In this document: piece after piece, positions 1 to 6,706 of the stretch
Layout: each line of letters starts with the position of its first letter
Numbering within the stretch: position 1 is the stretch's first letter
Assembly: GCA_934096585.1 (NCBI GenBank)
Contig: CAKOMG010000003.1
Location: 145,164-209,163, forward strand
Source: an uncultured Bacilli bacterium
GTDB taxonomy: Bacteria; Bacillota_I; Bacilli_A; ML615J-28; CAG-698
Direction of reading: 5' to 3'
Length of the DNA stretch: 64,000 nt
Program-made: the position numbers and the translations under genes
Notes under the pieces: model-generated
Seen by the model: only the letters and a program-made list of their open reading frames with translations
What the model was told of the DNA's origin: nothing
Database searches by the model: none

Positions 1-787
1 CGATATCAACTTTATTTTTAAAAACTGTTTTACATATTCTATCCTCTAAAGAATGGAAAGTTATGACAGCTATTCTTCCATTCACATTCAAAATATTTAA
101 GGCATCTTTTAAAGATTTTTCAAATATATTTAATTCATCATTAACAACTATTCTTAATGCTTGAAATATTTTTTTTGCGGGATGTTTACCAGATCTTCTT
201 ACATGATTTGGAACAGCACTTAAAATAATTTCTGACAATTCTTGTGTAGTTTCTATTGGTTTAATTGCTCTTTCTTTAACAATTTTTTTTGCGATTAAAT
301 TACTGTACTTTTCTTCTCCATATTTATAAAAAATTTTACATAATTCATCATACTCATAAAAATTGACAATATCATACGCTTTTAGGTATTGATTTGTATC
401 CATACGCATATCTAAATCTGCATTTATATGATAACTAAATCCTCTTTCACCAATATCTAGTTGATAAGAGGAAACACCTAAATCATATAAAGCTCCGTCT
501 ATTTTATTAATTCCTATTTTTTGTAGTTCATCAATCAAATTGACAAAGTTACTTTTGATAACAATAAAATTATCACTGATTTTTTGTAAATTTTCAGTAC
601 CTCGTTTTATAGCATAATCATCTTGATCAAAACATACTAGTTTACCATTAGCATTTAATCTTTTTAATATTTCTTTTGAATGTCCTGCTCCACCCATTGT
701 GCAATCAACATATATGCCATCAGGCTTAATATTTAATCCTTCAATAGTTTCATTCAGTAAAACAGGGATATGATTATATTCTTCCAT
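1..787 (-). CDS. rsmH: 16S rRNA (cytosine(1402)-N(4))-methyltransferase RsmH, C-terminus cut by window edge
   Basis: RsmH (MraW) uses SAM to N4-methylate C1402 in the decoding site of 16S rRNA. Reading the minus strand from the ATG at 787 gives an open frame to the window edge. It begins MEEYNHIPVLLNETIEGL and carries the SAM-binding segment VDCTMGGAGHS, the LYDLGVSSYQLD segment, an RGFSY motif, an RSGKHPAKKIFQALRI stretch and ITFHSLEDR, all characteristic of the family. About 262 of the usual 300-315 residues are visible. The start codon overlaps the mraZ stop as TAATG, so the two genes are translationally coupled at the head of the division and cell-wall (dcw) cluster, which presumably continues to the left of the window. 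Confidence 0.95.
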   Translation of the reverse strand, partial: MEEYNHIPVLLNETIEGLNIKPDGIYVDCTMGGAGHSKEILKRLNANGKLVCFDQDDYAIKRGTENLQKISDNFIVIKSNFVNLIDELQKIGINKIDGALYDLGVSSYQLDIGERGFSYHINADLDMRMDTNQYLKAYDIVNFYEYDELCKIFYKYGEEKYSNLIAKKIVKERAIKPIETTQELSEIILSAVPNHVRRSGKHPAKKIFQALRIVVNDELNIFEKSLKDALNILNVNGRIAVITFHSLEDRICKTVFKNKVDI

Positions 788-1224
788 TATATATCCAACT
801 CCTCACTAATAGCAGGGATCAAATCTTCATTTTCTTCTAAATACTTATCATAAGTCTCTGTATCCCAAATCTCAATTCTATTGCCTACACCAATGATTGT
901 ACATTCTTTTTTTAATTGAGCGTAATCAATTAGTTTTTGAGCTATGACAATTCTTCCTTTTGAATCTAATTCTACTTCGTAAGCACCAGAATTAAAACTA
1001 CGATTAAACTTTCTATTTTTTTCTTTTGTGATTGATAAGCTATTTAATTTTATGGATAACTCATGCCATGTTTCACCAGAAAATACATAAAGACATTTTT
1101 CAAATCCTTTCGCAATAACAAAACTTCCATCTAATTGTTTTTTAAAAGAGTTTGGAATGTTTAGTCTATGACTATCATCTATATTAAAATTATATTCTCC
1201 TATAAAGCCATAATTATTATCCAT
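787..1224 (-). CDS. mraZ: Transcriptional regulator MraZ
   Basis: MraZ is the SpoVT/AbrB-fold ring-forming regulator that heads dcw clusters and represses its own promoter. The 145-residue product has the two family repeats: GEYNFNIDDSHRLNIP near the N-terminus and VELDSKGRIVIAQKL in the second half. The length is typical. It starts with ATG at 1224; just upstream lie three 10-bp-spaced GGGA boxes and a consensus promoter. No strong Shine-Dalgarno (SD) sequence is visible apart from the proximal GGGA box (1236-1233), which lies about 8 nt before the ATG. Repressor binding and ribosome binding may therefore share sequence (inference). The stop overlaps the rsmH start. Confidence 0.95.
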   Translation of the reverse strand: MDNNYGFIGEYNFNIDDSHRLNIPNSFKKQLDGSFVIAKGFEKCLYVFSGETWHELSIKLNSLSITKEKNRKFNRSFNSGAYEVELDSKGRIVIAQKLIDYAQLKKECTIIGVGNRIEIWDTETYDKYLEENEDLIPAISEELDI

Positions 1225-1232
1225 ATCATTTG

Positions 1233-1256
1233 TCCCGTTTTGTCCCTTTCAATCCC
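1233..1256 (-). promoter_or_regulatory. MraZ operator: three GGGA boxes with 10-bp period
   Basis: On the minus strand GGGA occurs at 1256-1253, 1246-1243 and 1236-1233, exactly 10 bp apart, between the -10 element and the mraZ start. Tandem (T)GGG-type direct repeats about one helical turn apart are the known MraZ recognition pattern in other bacteria. Their position over the expected transcription start fits autorepression. Confidence 0.8.
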
Positions 1257-1262
1257 ATATTT

Positions 1263-1291
1263 ATTATATTACAAATCAATTATAAAAGCAA
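1263..1291 (-). promoter_or_regulatory. Sigma-A-type promoter of the mraZ-rsmH (dcw) operon
   Basis: The minus strand carries -35 TTGCTT (1291-1286), a 17-bp spacer and -10 TATAAT (1268-1263). The predicted start of transcription near 1256 falls on the first MraZ box. Confidence 0.75.
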
Positions 1292-1301
1292 GTGTTTTTT
1301 C

Positions 1302-1339
1302 AAAAAAAATAAAAAAAAGCAATGTTAAAAAAACATTGC
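1302..1339 (-). terminator. Rho-independent terminator upstream of the dcw promoter
   Basis: An 8-bp stem, GCAATGTT/AACATTGC (1319-1326 with 1332-1339), is followed on the minus strand by two long T runs (1318-1302). It ends transcription coming from yceD-rpmF and insulates the mraZ promoter. Confidence 0.75.
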
Positions 1340-1355
1340 GTAAAAAAGCAAATTA

Positions 1356-1380
1356 AAAGCGCTTCATTTAAGAGCGCTTT
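1356..1380 (-). terminator. Hairpin after rpmF, first of two tandem terminator stems
   Basis: The 8-bp GC-containing stem AAAGCGCT/AGCGCTTT (1356-1363 with 1373-1380) has a 9-nt loop. It lies 19 bp after the rpmF stop and is followed by a short T-rich tract on the minus strand, then by the stronger terminator at 1302-1339. Confidence 0.6.
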
Positions 1381-1398
1381 AATTAAATTATTAAACAA

Positions 1399-1599
1399 TT
1401 ATTCAGCATCAGCAGCTTTTTCTTTGATAGTTTTAACTTGTTTACCATCATAATAGCCACAGAAACGACATACAGTGTGAGCTAAAGTAACTTCTCCACA
1501 GTTTTTACAAACGCTCATGCCTGGTGCAACAATTTTGTAATGTGTGCGACGTTTGCGTTTTCTAGTTTTAGAAATCCTTCTAGGAGGACAAATTGGCAT
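1399..1599 (-). CDS. rpmF: 50S ribosomal protein L32
   Basis: Structural protein of the large ribosomal subunit. The 66-residue product starts MPICPPRRISKTRKRKRR and carries a zinc-ribbon CKNC...CRFC pair in the middle. The sequence GAAGAGGTGAACAGGC just upstream supplies the SD. It is cotranscribed with the upstream DUF177 gene (24-bp gap), the conserved yceD-rpmF arrangement. The zinc-binding form is used here, and rpmG in this window also has its CxxC pairs. Confidence 0.95.
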   Translation of the reverse strand: MPICPPRRISKTRKRKRRTHYKIVAPGMSVCKNCGEVTLAHTVCRFCGYYDGKQVKTIKEKAADAE

Positions 1600-1622
1600 G
1601 CCTGTTCACCTCTTCCTTGCAG

Positions 1623-2066
1623 TTATTTATCATCATCTTGATCGTTATAAAACTCTTCAAGTTCATGAACATCGTTTTGATACTCTTCAGTACCTTCTTT
1701 AAAAACGCGCATAGGTTTTTCTAAATAAACATTCTCCCATATAACGTTTTTTAAATCTATTGTTTGTTTTTCAATAAGATTAACTTCTCCATCATCAATG
1801 GTATCAAATACTTCTTCAATATTTAAATCAACTGGAAATAGAACGGGATCTAAAGTTCTAGCACACTCAAGTGTTAAAACTCCAGTGATATGTAAAGTAA
1901 ATAAATACCTATCATCAACAATGTTTCTTCCTGTTCCTTCAACATTAATTAAAGAAATGTCCAAAATATCATCAATATTTTTAATATAGTCATGAAAATC
2001 AAATTGACAAGTGAAATTAAAAGGAGTTTTACCATATCTATATAATTGTGCTAAAGCCCATTTCAT
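1623..2066 (-). CDS. yceD: YceD family protein (DUF177)
   Basis: DUF177 proteins are encoded directly upstream of rpmF across bacteria and are linked to 23S rRNA or large-subunit biogenesis. The 147-residue product has the expected acidic C-terminus and the segment TLECARTLDPVLFPVDL, matching the family's CxR core. A GTG 15 nt further upstream is also in frame, but it lies inside the SD GGAAGGTG, so the ATG at 2066 is the better start. A consensus promoter lies just upstream. Confidence 0.9.
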   Translation of the reverse strand: MKWALAQLYRYGKTPFNFTCQFDFHDYIKNIDDILDISLINVEGTGRNIVDDRYLFTLHITGVLTLECARTLDPVLFPVDLNIEEVFDTIDDGEVNLIEKQTIDLKNVIWENVYLEKPMRVFKEGTEEYQNDVHELEEFYNDQDDDK

Positions 2067-2090
2067 ATTTACACCTTCCACAACATATAT

Positions 2091-2119
2091 ATTATATCAC
2101 TTTTTATCACAAAAGTCAA
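2091..2119 (-). promoter_or_regulatory. Sigma-A-type promoter of yceD-rpmF
   Basis: -35 TTGACT (2119-2114), a 17-bp spacer and -10 TATAAT (2096-2091) on the minus strand. The -35 hexamer overlaps the stop codon of the preceding aminotransferase gene. Confidence 0.8.
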
Positions 2120-3354
2120 TAAGAAATATCATCGATTGTTAGTTTAATAATATTAACAATTCTAGTTATTTCATTTTTTGAAAGAGAACATATAGCTATT
2201 CTTACACCAGTGGAAACAGCTAGAACAAATACACCTCGAATTTTTAATTCATTAGCAAGTAATTCAGGATTTGAATATATTACAGTAATGAAAAATCCAC
2301 CACAAAAAGGATACATATATAGTCCTTTATTTTTAGCTTCACTAACAAACAATTGAGCTCTTTCGTTAACTAATGTAATTGCACCATTTAATTCATCAAT
2401 CACTTTGTTTTTTAAATCAGAATTTTTATATAAAATTGTTAATAAAGAAATACCTGCTTTAGAAACATTGCTCCACCTAGTTCTTGCCAAAAATTTTGTT
2501 GATTCATAAACTTCTTTCACCATTTCTTGCGATTTGGAAACAATCACTTGAGCACCTACCCTTAATCCATAAATTGAAAATGTCTTTGAGCAACTAAAAG
2601 CTATATTAAATAAAATATTATCATTTGCTTTTGTTAGTAAAGAAAATTTCTGTCTACTTTCTTTTCTGTCTAAAATACTATAATCAAAATATGCTATATC
2701 TAAAACAACATTAAACAATGCGTTAGGTCTTGAATTCATGTAATCAATTATTTCTAAAAACTCATCATTTGCAAGTGAATAGCCAGTTGGATTGTTACAA
2801 GGGTCATTTAAAATTGTGACAACCTTCCCCTGCTTTGCAATTATTCGATCGCAATACATAATAAAATCTGTCAAATTAAATTTATTATTTCTTATAAATG
2901 GGTATTCTTCAACAATAAAGCCATTTGAATTAGCCATATCTAAATAAGGTTTCCAATAGATATTAGGAAGTAACAATGTCTCGCCCATATCAAGCGCATT
3001 ATAAATTGAGTTGCTTACCGCCCCTGTACCACCAGGTGTTGGGATTGCTTTGCAATACATATTATTCAAAATGTATTTTTTTTCATCTTCGAAAATCCAA
3101 TCCGTAACAGCTTCATAAAACTCATTTGTTCCAGAAGATGCAGAATAAGCATAAAAATCGTCATCACTCAAATTTTTAATAATGTTATCGATTGTCTTAA
3201 AAGAATAAAACTGGTTGTTTTCATCATACAAAGTGCCTATTGTTGAATTAATAATATTTGGGTCTTTAAGCTTTGCTTTTTTAGCTTCTGCAGCTAATGC
3301 TAAACCATCGTTTTGTAAAATTTTTCCTTTTGAATGTTTTGCTAATATATCCAT
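2116..3354 (-). CDS. PLP-dependent aminotransferase, class I/II (aromatic or aspartate type)
   Basis: Transfers an amino group between an amino acid and a 2-oxo acid using pyridoxal phosphate. Diagnostic fold-type I residues are visible: the NPTG motif in DPCNNPTGYS, the PLP-ring Asp-x-x-Tyr in LDIAYFDYS, the Schiff-base lysine in SCSKTFSIYGLRVG, and a substrate-carboxylate Arg in STGVRIAICSL. At 412 residues it has normal family length. A GTG nine nt further upstream is part of the SD AAGGTGA, so the ATG at 3354 is preferred. It has its own promoter and sits alone between the spore-coat-like operon and yceD. The substrate cannot be fixed from sequence; an aromatic amino acid or aspartate is most likely. 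Confidence 0.85.
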   Translation of the reverse strand: MDILAKHSKGKILQNDGLALAAEAKKAKLKDPNIINSTIGTLYDENNQFYSFKTIDNIIKNLSDDDFYAYSASSGTNEFYEAVTDWIFEDEKKYILNNMYCKAIPTPGGTGAVSNSIYNALDMGETLLLPNIYWKPYLDMANSNGFIVEEYPFIRNNKFNLTDFIMYCDRIIAKQGKVVTILNDPCNNPTGYSLANDEFLEIIDYMNSRPNALFNVVLDIAYFDYSILDRKESRQKFSLLTKANDNILFNIAFSCSKTFSIYGLRVGAQVIVSKSQEMVKEVYESTKFLARTRWSNVSKAGISLLTILYKNSDLKNKVIDELNGAITLVNERAQLFVSEAKNKGLYMYPFCGGFFITVIYSNPELLANELKIRGVFVLAVSTGVRIAICSLSKNEITRIVNIIKLTIDDISY

Positions 3355-3371
3355 AAAAATCACCTTAATAT

Positions 3372-3400
3372 ATTATACAGCATTTCTATTTTTTTTTCAA
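3372..3400 (-). promoter_or_regulatory. Sigma-A-type promoter of the aminotransferase gene
   Basis: -35 TTGAAA (3400-3395), a 17-bp spacer and -10 TATAAT (3377-3372) on the minus strand. It starts immediately after the T run of the upstream terminator. Confidence 0.75.
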
Positions 3401-3401
3401 C

Positions 3402-3430
3402 AAAAAGATGATTTGTTAAACAAATCATCT
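3402..3430 (-). terminator. Terminator of the spoVID/cotS-like operon
   Basis: An 11-bp stem, AGATGATTTGT/ACAAATCATCT (3406-3416 with 3420-3430), with a 3-nt loop, followed by TTTTT on the minus strand. It lies 3 bp past the stop of the CotS-like gene. Confidence 0.75.
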
Positions 3431-3432
3431 AA

Positions 3433-4374
3433 TTACTCATTTTTTATACTAAATCTTTTAAAAAAATCTCTTATACATCTAGTAGTATAAATAAAACTCT
3501 GAGTAGTTATATAATCTTTTTCATTGATAATTAATCCTCTAATATAAATTAATAAAACTAAAAACTCAAAATACTCAATATAAAAAGAATCTTCATATTG
3601 TGAAAAATAATCATTAATACTTGAAGTAAAATCAAAATTTAAATCCTCGTTTTCCACATAGAATCTAGCAATATCTAAAGATGGAATACCAATTTTGCCA
3701 TTATCAACACTAATTAAATACTGTTCACCATTATTAGTAATAATATGTTCTAACTTTGGATTATTATGAATAAAACAAAACACAACATTCTTTTCTTCTT
3801 TTATAGCATTAATAATTTTCTTATTTAATTTAATCATGACCTTTTTGGCATCCAATATATATTGATAATTTTTAAGAATAGGTATGCTAAACTCATCAAA
3901 TGGTAATGCTTCAATAGTCCTAACAAACGATTCAATTAAAGTAAATTTATAATCTAAATAGCTCATTACTTCATCCATTTTCTTTTTTGAACGGCTAACA
4001 TTCAACATCTTTTTATATGAAGTTTGTTTATGTAATATATTTAACTGTTCTAACAAATGTTTGGCTTTTATTTCATTCATTGCGTAAGTATCATCAATGA
4101 AAGGCAACACATAATATTCGTCTTCTAAACTTATCCCAGTTGTAAATTCATTTCTCTTATTCATTATGGGATAAACGATATTGGATATACCTTCATTATG
4201 CAAAAAATTGTATTTGTTTTTTAAATTAAAATTTGTTTTTTTAACTAAATATTTTTTATTTGTTTTTGATAATACTTTAAATGATTTTGAAGAAATAGGA
4301 TAAAAACTATCAAATTCTAGGTCATAAGCCTTTAATGATTCAGATGCAATTTTTCTAATTAAACTATCTTTCAT
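3433..4374 (-). CDS. CotS/YsxE-like spore-coat phosphotransferase-fold protein, probable pseudokinase
   Basis: The 313-residue protein has the layout of the APH/choline-kinase-like CotS family of spore coat proteins. N-terminal lobe strands (SKSFKVLSKTNKKYLVKK) are followed by a hinge (DEYYVLPFIDDTY), a catalytic-loop equivalent FIHNNPKLEHI, and a magnesium-loop equivalent ISVDNGKIGIPSLDIARF. The catalytic HGD of active APH kinases reads HNN here, so phosphotransfer is doubtful. It overlaps the end of the SpoVID-like gene, reproducing the spoVID-ysxE pairing of Bacillus subtilis; this context is the main argument for a spore-coat role. The ATG at 4374 is chosen over the TTG directly before it. 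The family call rests on motif spacing, so it is moderate. Confidence 0.65.
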   Translation of the reverse strand: MKDSLIRKIASESLKAYDLEFDSFYPISSKSFKVLSKTNKKYLVKKTNFNLKNKYNFLHNEGISNIVYPIMNKRNEFTTGISLEDEYYVLPFIDDTYAMNEIKAKHLLEQLNILHKQTSYKKMLNVSRSKKKMDEVMSYLDYKFTLIESFVRTIEALPFDEFSIPILKNYQYILDAKKVMIKLNKKIINAIKEEKNVVFCFIHNNPKLEHIITNNGEQYLISVDNGKIGIPSLDIARFYVENEDLNFDFTSSINDYFSQYEDSFYIEYFEFLVLLIYIRGLIINEKDYITTQSFIYTTRCIRDFFKRFSIKNE

Positions 4375-4999
4375 CAATTATTAATCTTCTCGTTTTGTTA
4401 AAGTCGTCATTATCGTTTAGTAATTGAGTTATTGAAATTCTTTTTTCTTTTGCTAATTGTTCTATTTCTTTTTCATTTTGTAAATAATAAACATTTATAG
4501 AAGCATAGTTTTCTTTCAAATTATTAAAATTTACATTTGTGTCATTAATTAAATTAATGCTATCACGGACATTCATTTTTTCTTCTAATTTTTTTGTGTA
4601 ATCATCAGTAATTTCATCAGTTGTATTTGAAACTTTTATTATTTCTTCTTCTATTTCTACAGGAACTTCCATTATTTGTTCATCCAATGCGTAATCAACA
4701 ACTAATGTAAAAGAACAATTTATACCATCATTATTTTCAGATATTTTTTCTTCATCAATAATTATTTTATTAATTTTAATATTTCGATCTCGAAATACTA
4801 CAGTAAAAGGTACTAAATCCTCAAAGCCTTGATGTGTAGATATCTCACTTGTATTTTTTTGATATGTTCCATTAATTTTTACATCTCCATTCAAAGTATC
4901 ATTTTTTAATAAGTATGATGACACCTCAAAATTAACCGTTTCTAACTTTACAAACTGATTCAATTTTATTTCATGTTCACATTTGATTTTAATTTCCAT
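4364..4999 (-). CDS. SpoVID/SipL-like spore coat or spore envelope assembly protein with degenerate LysM-type C-terminus
   Basis: SpoVID (SipL in clostridia) docks the spore coat on the forespore through SpoIVA and ends in a LysM domain. Residues 1-125 are beta-rich with paired segments (NFEVSSYLLKNDTLNGDVKING, in pieces, then DLVPFTVVFRDRNIKIN), similar to the SpoVID N-terminal region. Residues about 130-160 are an acidic, coiled linker. Residues 168-210 (INVYYLQNEKEIEQLAKEKR, then SITQLLNDND) follow the LysM pattern of strand, helix, helix. At 211 residues it is shorter than SpoVID (about 575) or SipL (about 515). A perfect AGGAGG precedes the ATG. The neighbouring CotS-like gene supports the call. 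A CATATAAA element 14 bp from GTTTATT upstream is only a weak sigma-E match. Confidence 0.55.
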   Translation of the reverse strand: MEIKIKCEHEIKLNQFVKLETVNFEVSSYLLKNDTLNGDVKINGTYQKNTSEISTHQGFEDLVPFTVVFRDRNIKINKIIIDEEKISENNDGINCSFTLVVDYALDEQIMEVPVEIEEEIIKVSNTTDEITDDYTKKLEEKMNVRDSINLINDTNVNFNNLKENYASINVYYLQNEKEIEQLAKEKRISITQLLNDNDDFNKTRRLIIDER

Positions 5000-5067
5000 T
5001 TAAATTCCTCCTATTTTATTTATATGTAAAAAGATAAAAAAATAAACATTAATTTTAAAATTAAACT

Positions 5068-5089
5068 AAAAAAAGCAGCTATGCTGCTT
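5068..5089 (-). terminator. Terminator of spoIIIAH, containing the stop codon
   Basis: A 7-bp stem, AAGCAGC/GCTGCTT (5073-5079 with 5083-5089), with a 3-nt loop and a T7 run on the minus strand. The spoIIIAH stop codon TAG (5081-5079) lies across the loop and stem, so the last alanine codons form one arm. Confidence 0.8.
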
Positions 5090-5600
5090 CCTTAACTGTT
5101 CCCATAACTTCTTCTACTGTTTCAAATTCTACACATACGTCACTATATTTACCATTAAATTCTAAAATTGTCATTTTAATAATTTCATTTGCCTTTGTAA
5201 TACTATGTTCATTTGCGACAACAGTTACATCCACACTTTTATCAGTTGCGTGAACAAAAGCATCTTGATATCCTAAATTCATAATTTCTAATTCTAATAA
5301 TAATTCGCATTCAGTCGTAGCATTAATTGCATTTTTTTGTTCAATTGCATTATTAATTTCAACAGTGGTTGCATCTATCGATCCAATAATGGCATCGAGT
5401 GCAGTAATTTGTTCATTTCTTTCATTTTTTAATGTTAGACGCATTGCGGACAAAGCTTCTAATCTTCCAGTTGTTTGGGTAACGTTATTTTGATCATCAC
5501 CATTTGGATTATCTGCTCTTTTTGGTGCTTTAATGAAATAAACAGTCAACATCATTACTAAAGTTAATAGTATTAAAGCTAATTGATTTTTTTTAAACAA
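5079..5600 (-). CDS. spoIIIAH: Stage III sporulation protein AH (SpoIIIAH, SpoIIIAH-SpoIIQ channel subunit)
   Basis: SpoIIIAH is the mother-cell protein of the feeding-tube channel that pairs with forespore SpoIIQ and resembles YscJ/FliF ring proteins. The product has an N-terminal transmembrane helix (residues about 7-24, NQLALILLTLVMMLTVYFI). A low-complexity linker follows, then the conserved helical segment with LEALSAMRLTLKNERNEQI and the ring-building domain containing LELEIMNLGYQDAFVHATD and VDVTVVANE. The best start is TTG at 5600: GGAGGGTG lies 5 nt before it, and it yields the short N-terminus usual in the family. An ATG at 5615 lies inside that SD. No other spoIIIA genes are next to it, so it is detached from the usual spoIIIA operon in this window. 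Confidence 0.85.
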   Translation of the reverse strand: MFKKNQLALILLTLVMMLTVYFIKAPKRADNPNGDDQNNVTQTTGRLEALSAMRLTLKNERNEQITALDAIIGSIDATTVEINNAIEQKNAINATTECELLLELEIMNLGYQDAFVHATDKSVDVTVVANEHSITKANEIIKMTILEFNGKYSDVCVEFETVEEVMGTVKEAA

Positions 5601-5624
5601 GTTTTCACCCTCCATAGTCAATAA

Positions 5625-5653
5625 ACTATATGATAACTAAAATAATTATATTA
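5625..5653 (-). promoter_or_regulatory. Sigma-E-like promoter upstream of spoIIIAH
   Basis: TAATATA (5653-5647), 14 bp, CATATAGT (5632-5625) on the minus strand. This matches the B. subtilis sigma-E consensus KMATATT, N13-15, CATACAHT at 6 of 7 and 6 of 8 positions. The predicted transcript start near 5618 leaves the SD intact. In such AT-rich DNA a chance match is possible. Confidence 0.45.
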
Positions 5654-5654
5654 C

Positions 5655-5687
5655 AAAAAAATAAAAAAACCCACTAATAAATAGTGG
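5655..5687 (-). terminator. Terminator of the TPR protein / membrane protein operon
   Basis: A 6-bp stem, CCACTA/TAGTGG (5671-5676 with 5682-5687), with a 5-nt loop, followed on the minus strand by TTTTTTTATTTTTTT. It lies 5 bp past the stop of the membrane protein gene. Confidence 0.7.
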
Positions 5688-5692
5688 ATTAA

Positions 5693-6694
5693 TTATTCTA
5701 TTTCAACATTCTTATTTATAATATTGACAACAAAGAAATAATAAATTGCAAAAAACACAATGTATAATTCCATAATGCCTATTCGAATGAAGAATGGAAT
5801 CCATTCTAAAGTAAAAAACACTATGGAAATAGGAATACTTGTTAAAGCTGCAATATTATAATAATGTTTATATGTAATTAATGTATTTTTATTTCTTATA
5901 AATATGAATGCAAGTAAAGCTACAAAGATAGGACCTAATACAGCATAAATAAATGTATTAAATGTATATTGCATTTTCATTTCAGGAATTAACACTTCTG
6001 TTAATTTATGAGTTATATAATCCATGTTTTCCATTTCACTAAAATCCATGTCAACAGATCCAAAATTAAAAATATAGGATTTTCTATTGTTATCAATCAT
6101 ATACTTATTTCGATATGCAAACCCTGATCTATAAAATACAAGTAAAAAATGATTAAATTCATCTTCAGTGTATAAAGTATCAAATTTTTTCTTTACATCA
6201 TAAGTCGAAGTTTCATTATTTTCAAACATATCAAATGTTATGTGAATATAGAAGATTGAAGATTTTCCTGTTCTTTCACCTTTTGCATTGACTTCAAACA
6301 CTTCTCTTTTTAGTAAATATTCTTTTTGATTGTATGGTAACTCTTTGATTGAATTGACATTACTTGGAATAATTACTTGGCTATTTTTTTCTTGAAAGCC
6401 TATATTTTTTAATTCCGCTTCAGTTAAATAAATATACTTATCACCAAAATTTGCTTTTTCTTCATCCGTAAATGCAAGTTCTTGCGATTGTTCACTATCC
6501 ATAACATTAAATGAATAAGAAGCAGAATCCCTAAAAGTCTGATAAGCATTTTTCTTAAAAGTCGAAACGTAAGGGATAGCAATAAGGTAACTTATTAAAA
6601 CTAAAATCAAAAACGAAATAAATATATTTATATTTTTCCTTTTGCCCATTAATCTAGGGATAAATAATGTTTTTATATAATTCCAAAATTTCAT
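5693..6694 (-). CDS. DUF1189-like integral membrane protein
   Basis: The 333-residue protein has a cytoplasmic N-terminus, one transmembrane helix at about 24-45 (ISFLILVLISYLIAIPYV), a long extracellular domain of about 190 residues, then three C-terminal helices at about 240-262, 277-295 and 300-325. The opening KFWNYIKTLFIPRLMGKRK and the 1+3 helix layout resemble the DUF1189 family of Bacilli, whose function is unknown. The gene follows the TPR-GAF gene after 12 bp, so the two are probably cotranscribed and the membrane protein may be its partner. SD GAGGTT precedes the ATG. The family call is by layout and N-terminal similarity only. Confidence 0.5.
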   Translation of the reverse strand: MKFWNYIKTLFIPRLMGKRKNINIFISFLILVLISYLIAIPYVSTFKKNAYQTFRDSASYSFNVMDSEQSQELAFTDEEKANFGDKYIYLTEAELKNIGFQEKNSQVIIPSNVNSIKELPYNQKEYLLKREVFEVNAKGERTGKSSIFYIHITFDMFENNETSTYDVKKKFDTLYTEDEFNHFLLVFYRSGFAYRNKYMIDNNRKSYIFNFGSVDMDFSEMENMDYITHKLTEVLIPEMKMQYTFNTFIYAVLGPIFVALLAFIFIRNKNTLITYKHYYNIAALTSIPISIVFFTLEWIPFFIRIGIMELYIVFFAIYYFFVVNIINKNVEIE

Positions 6695-6706
6695 AATAAC
6701 CTCTTT

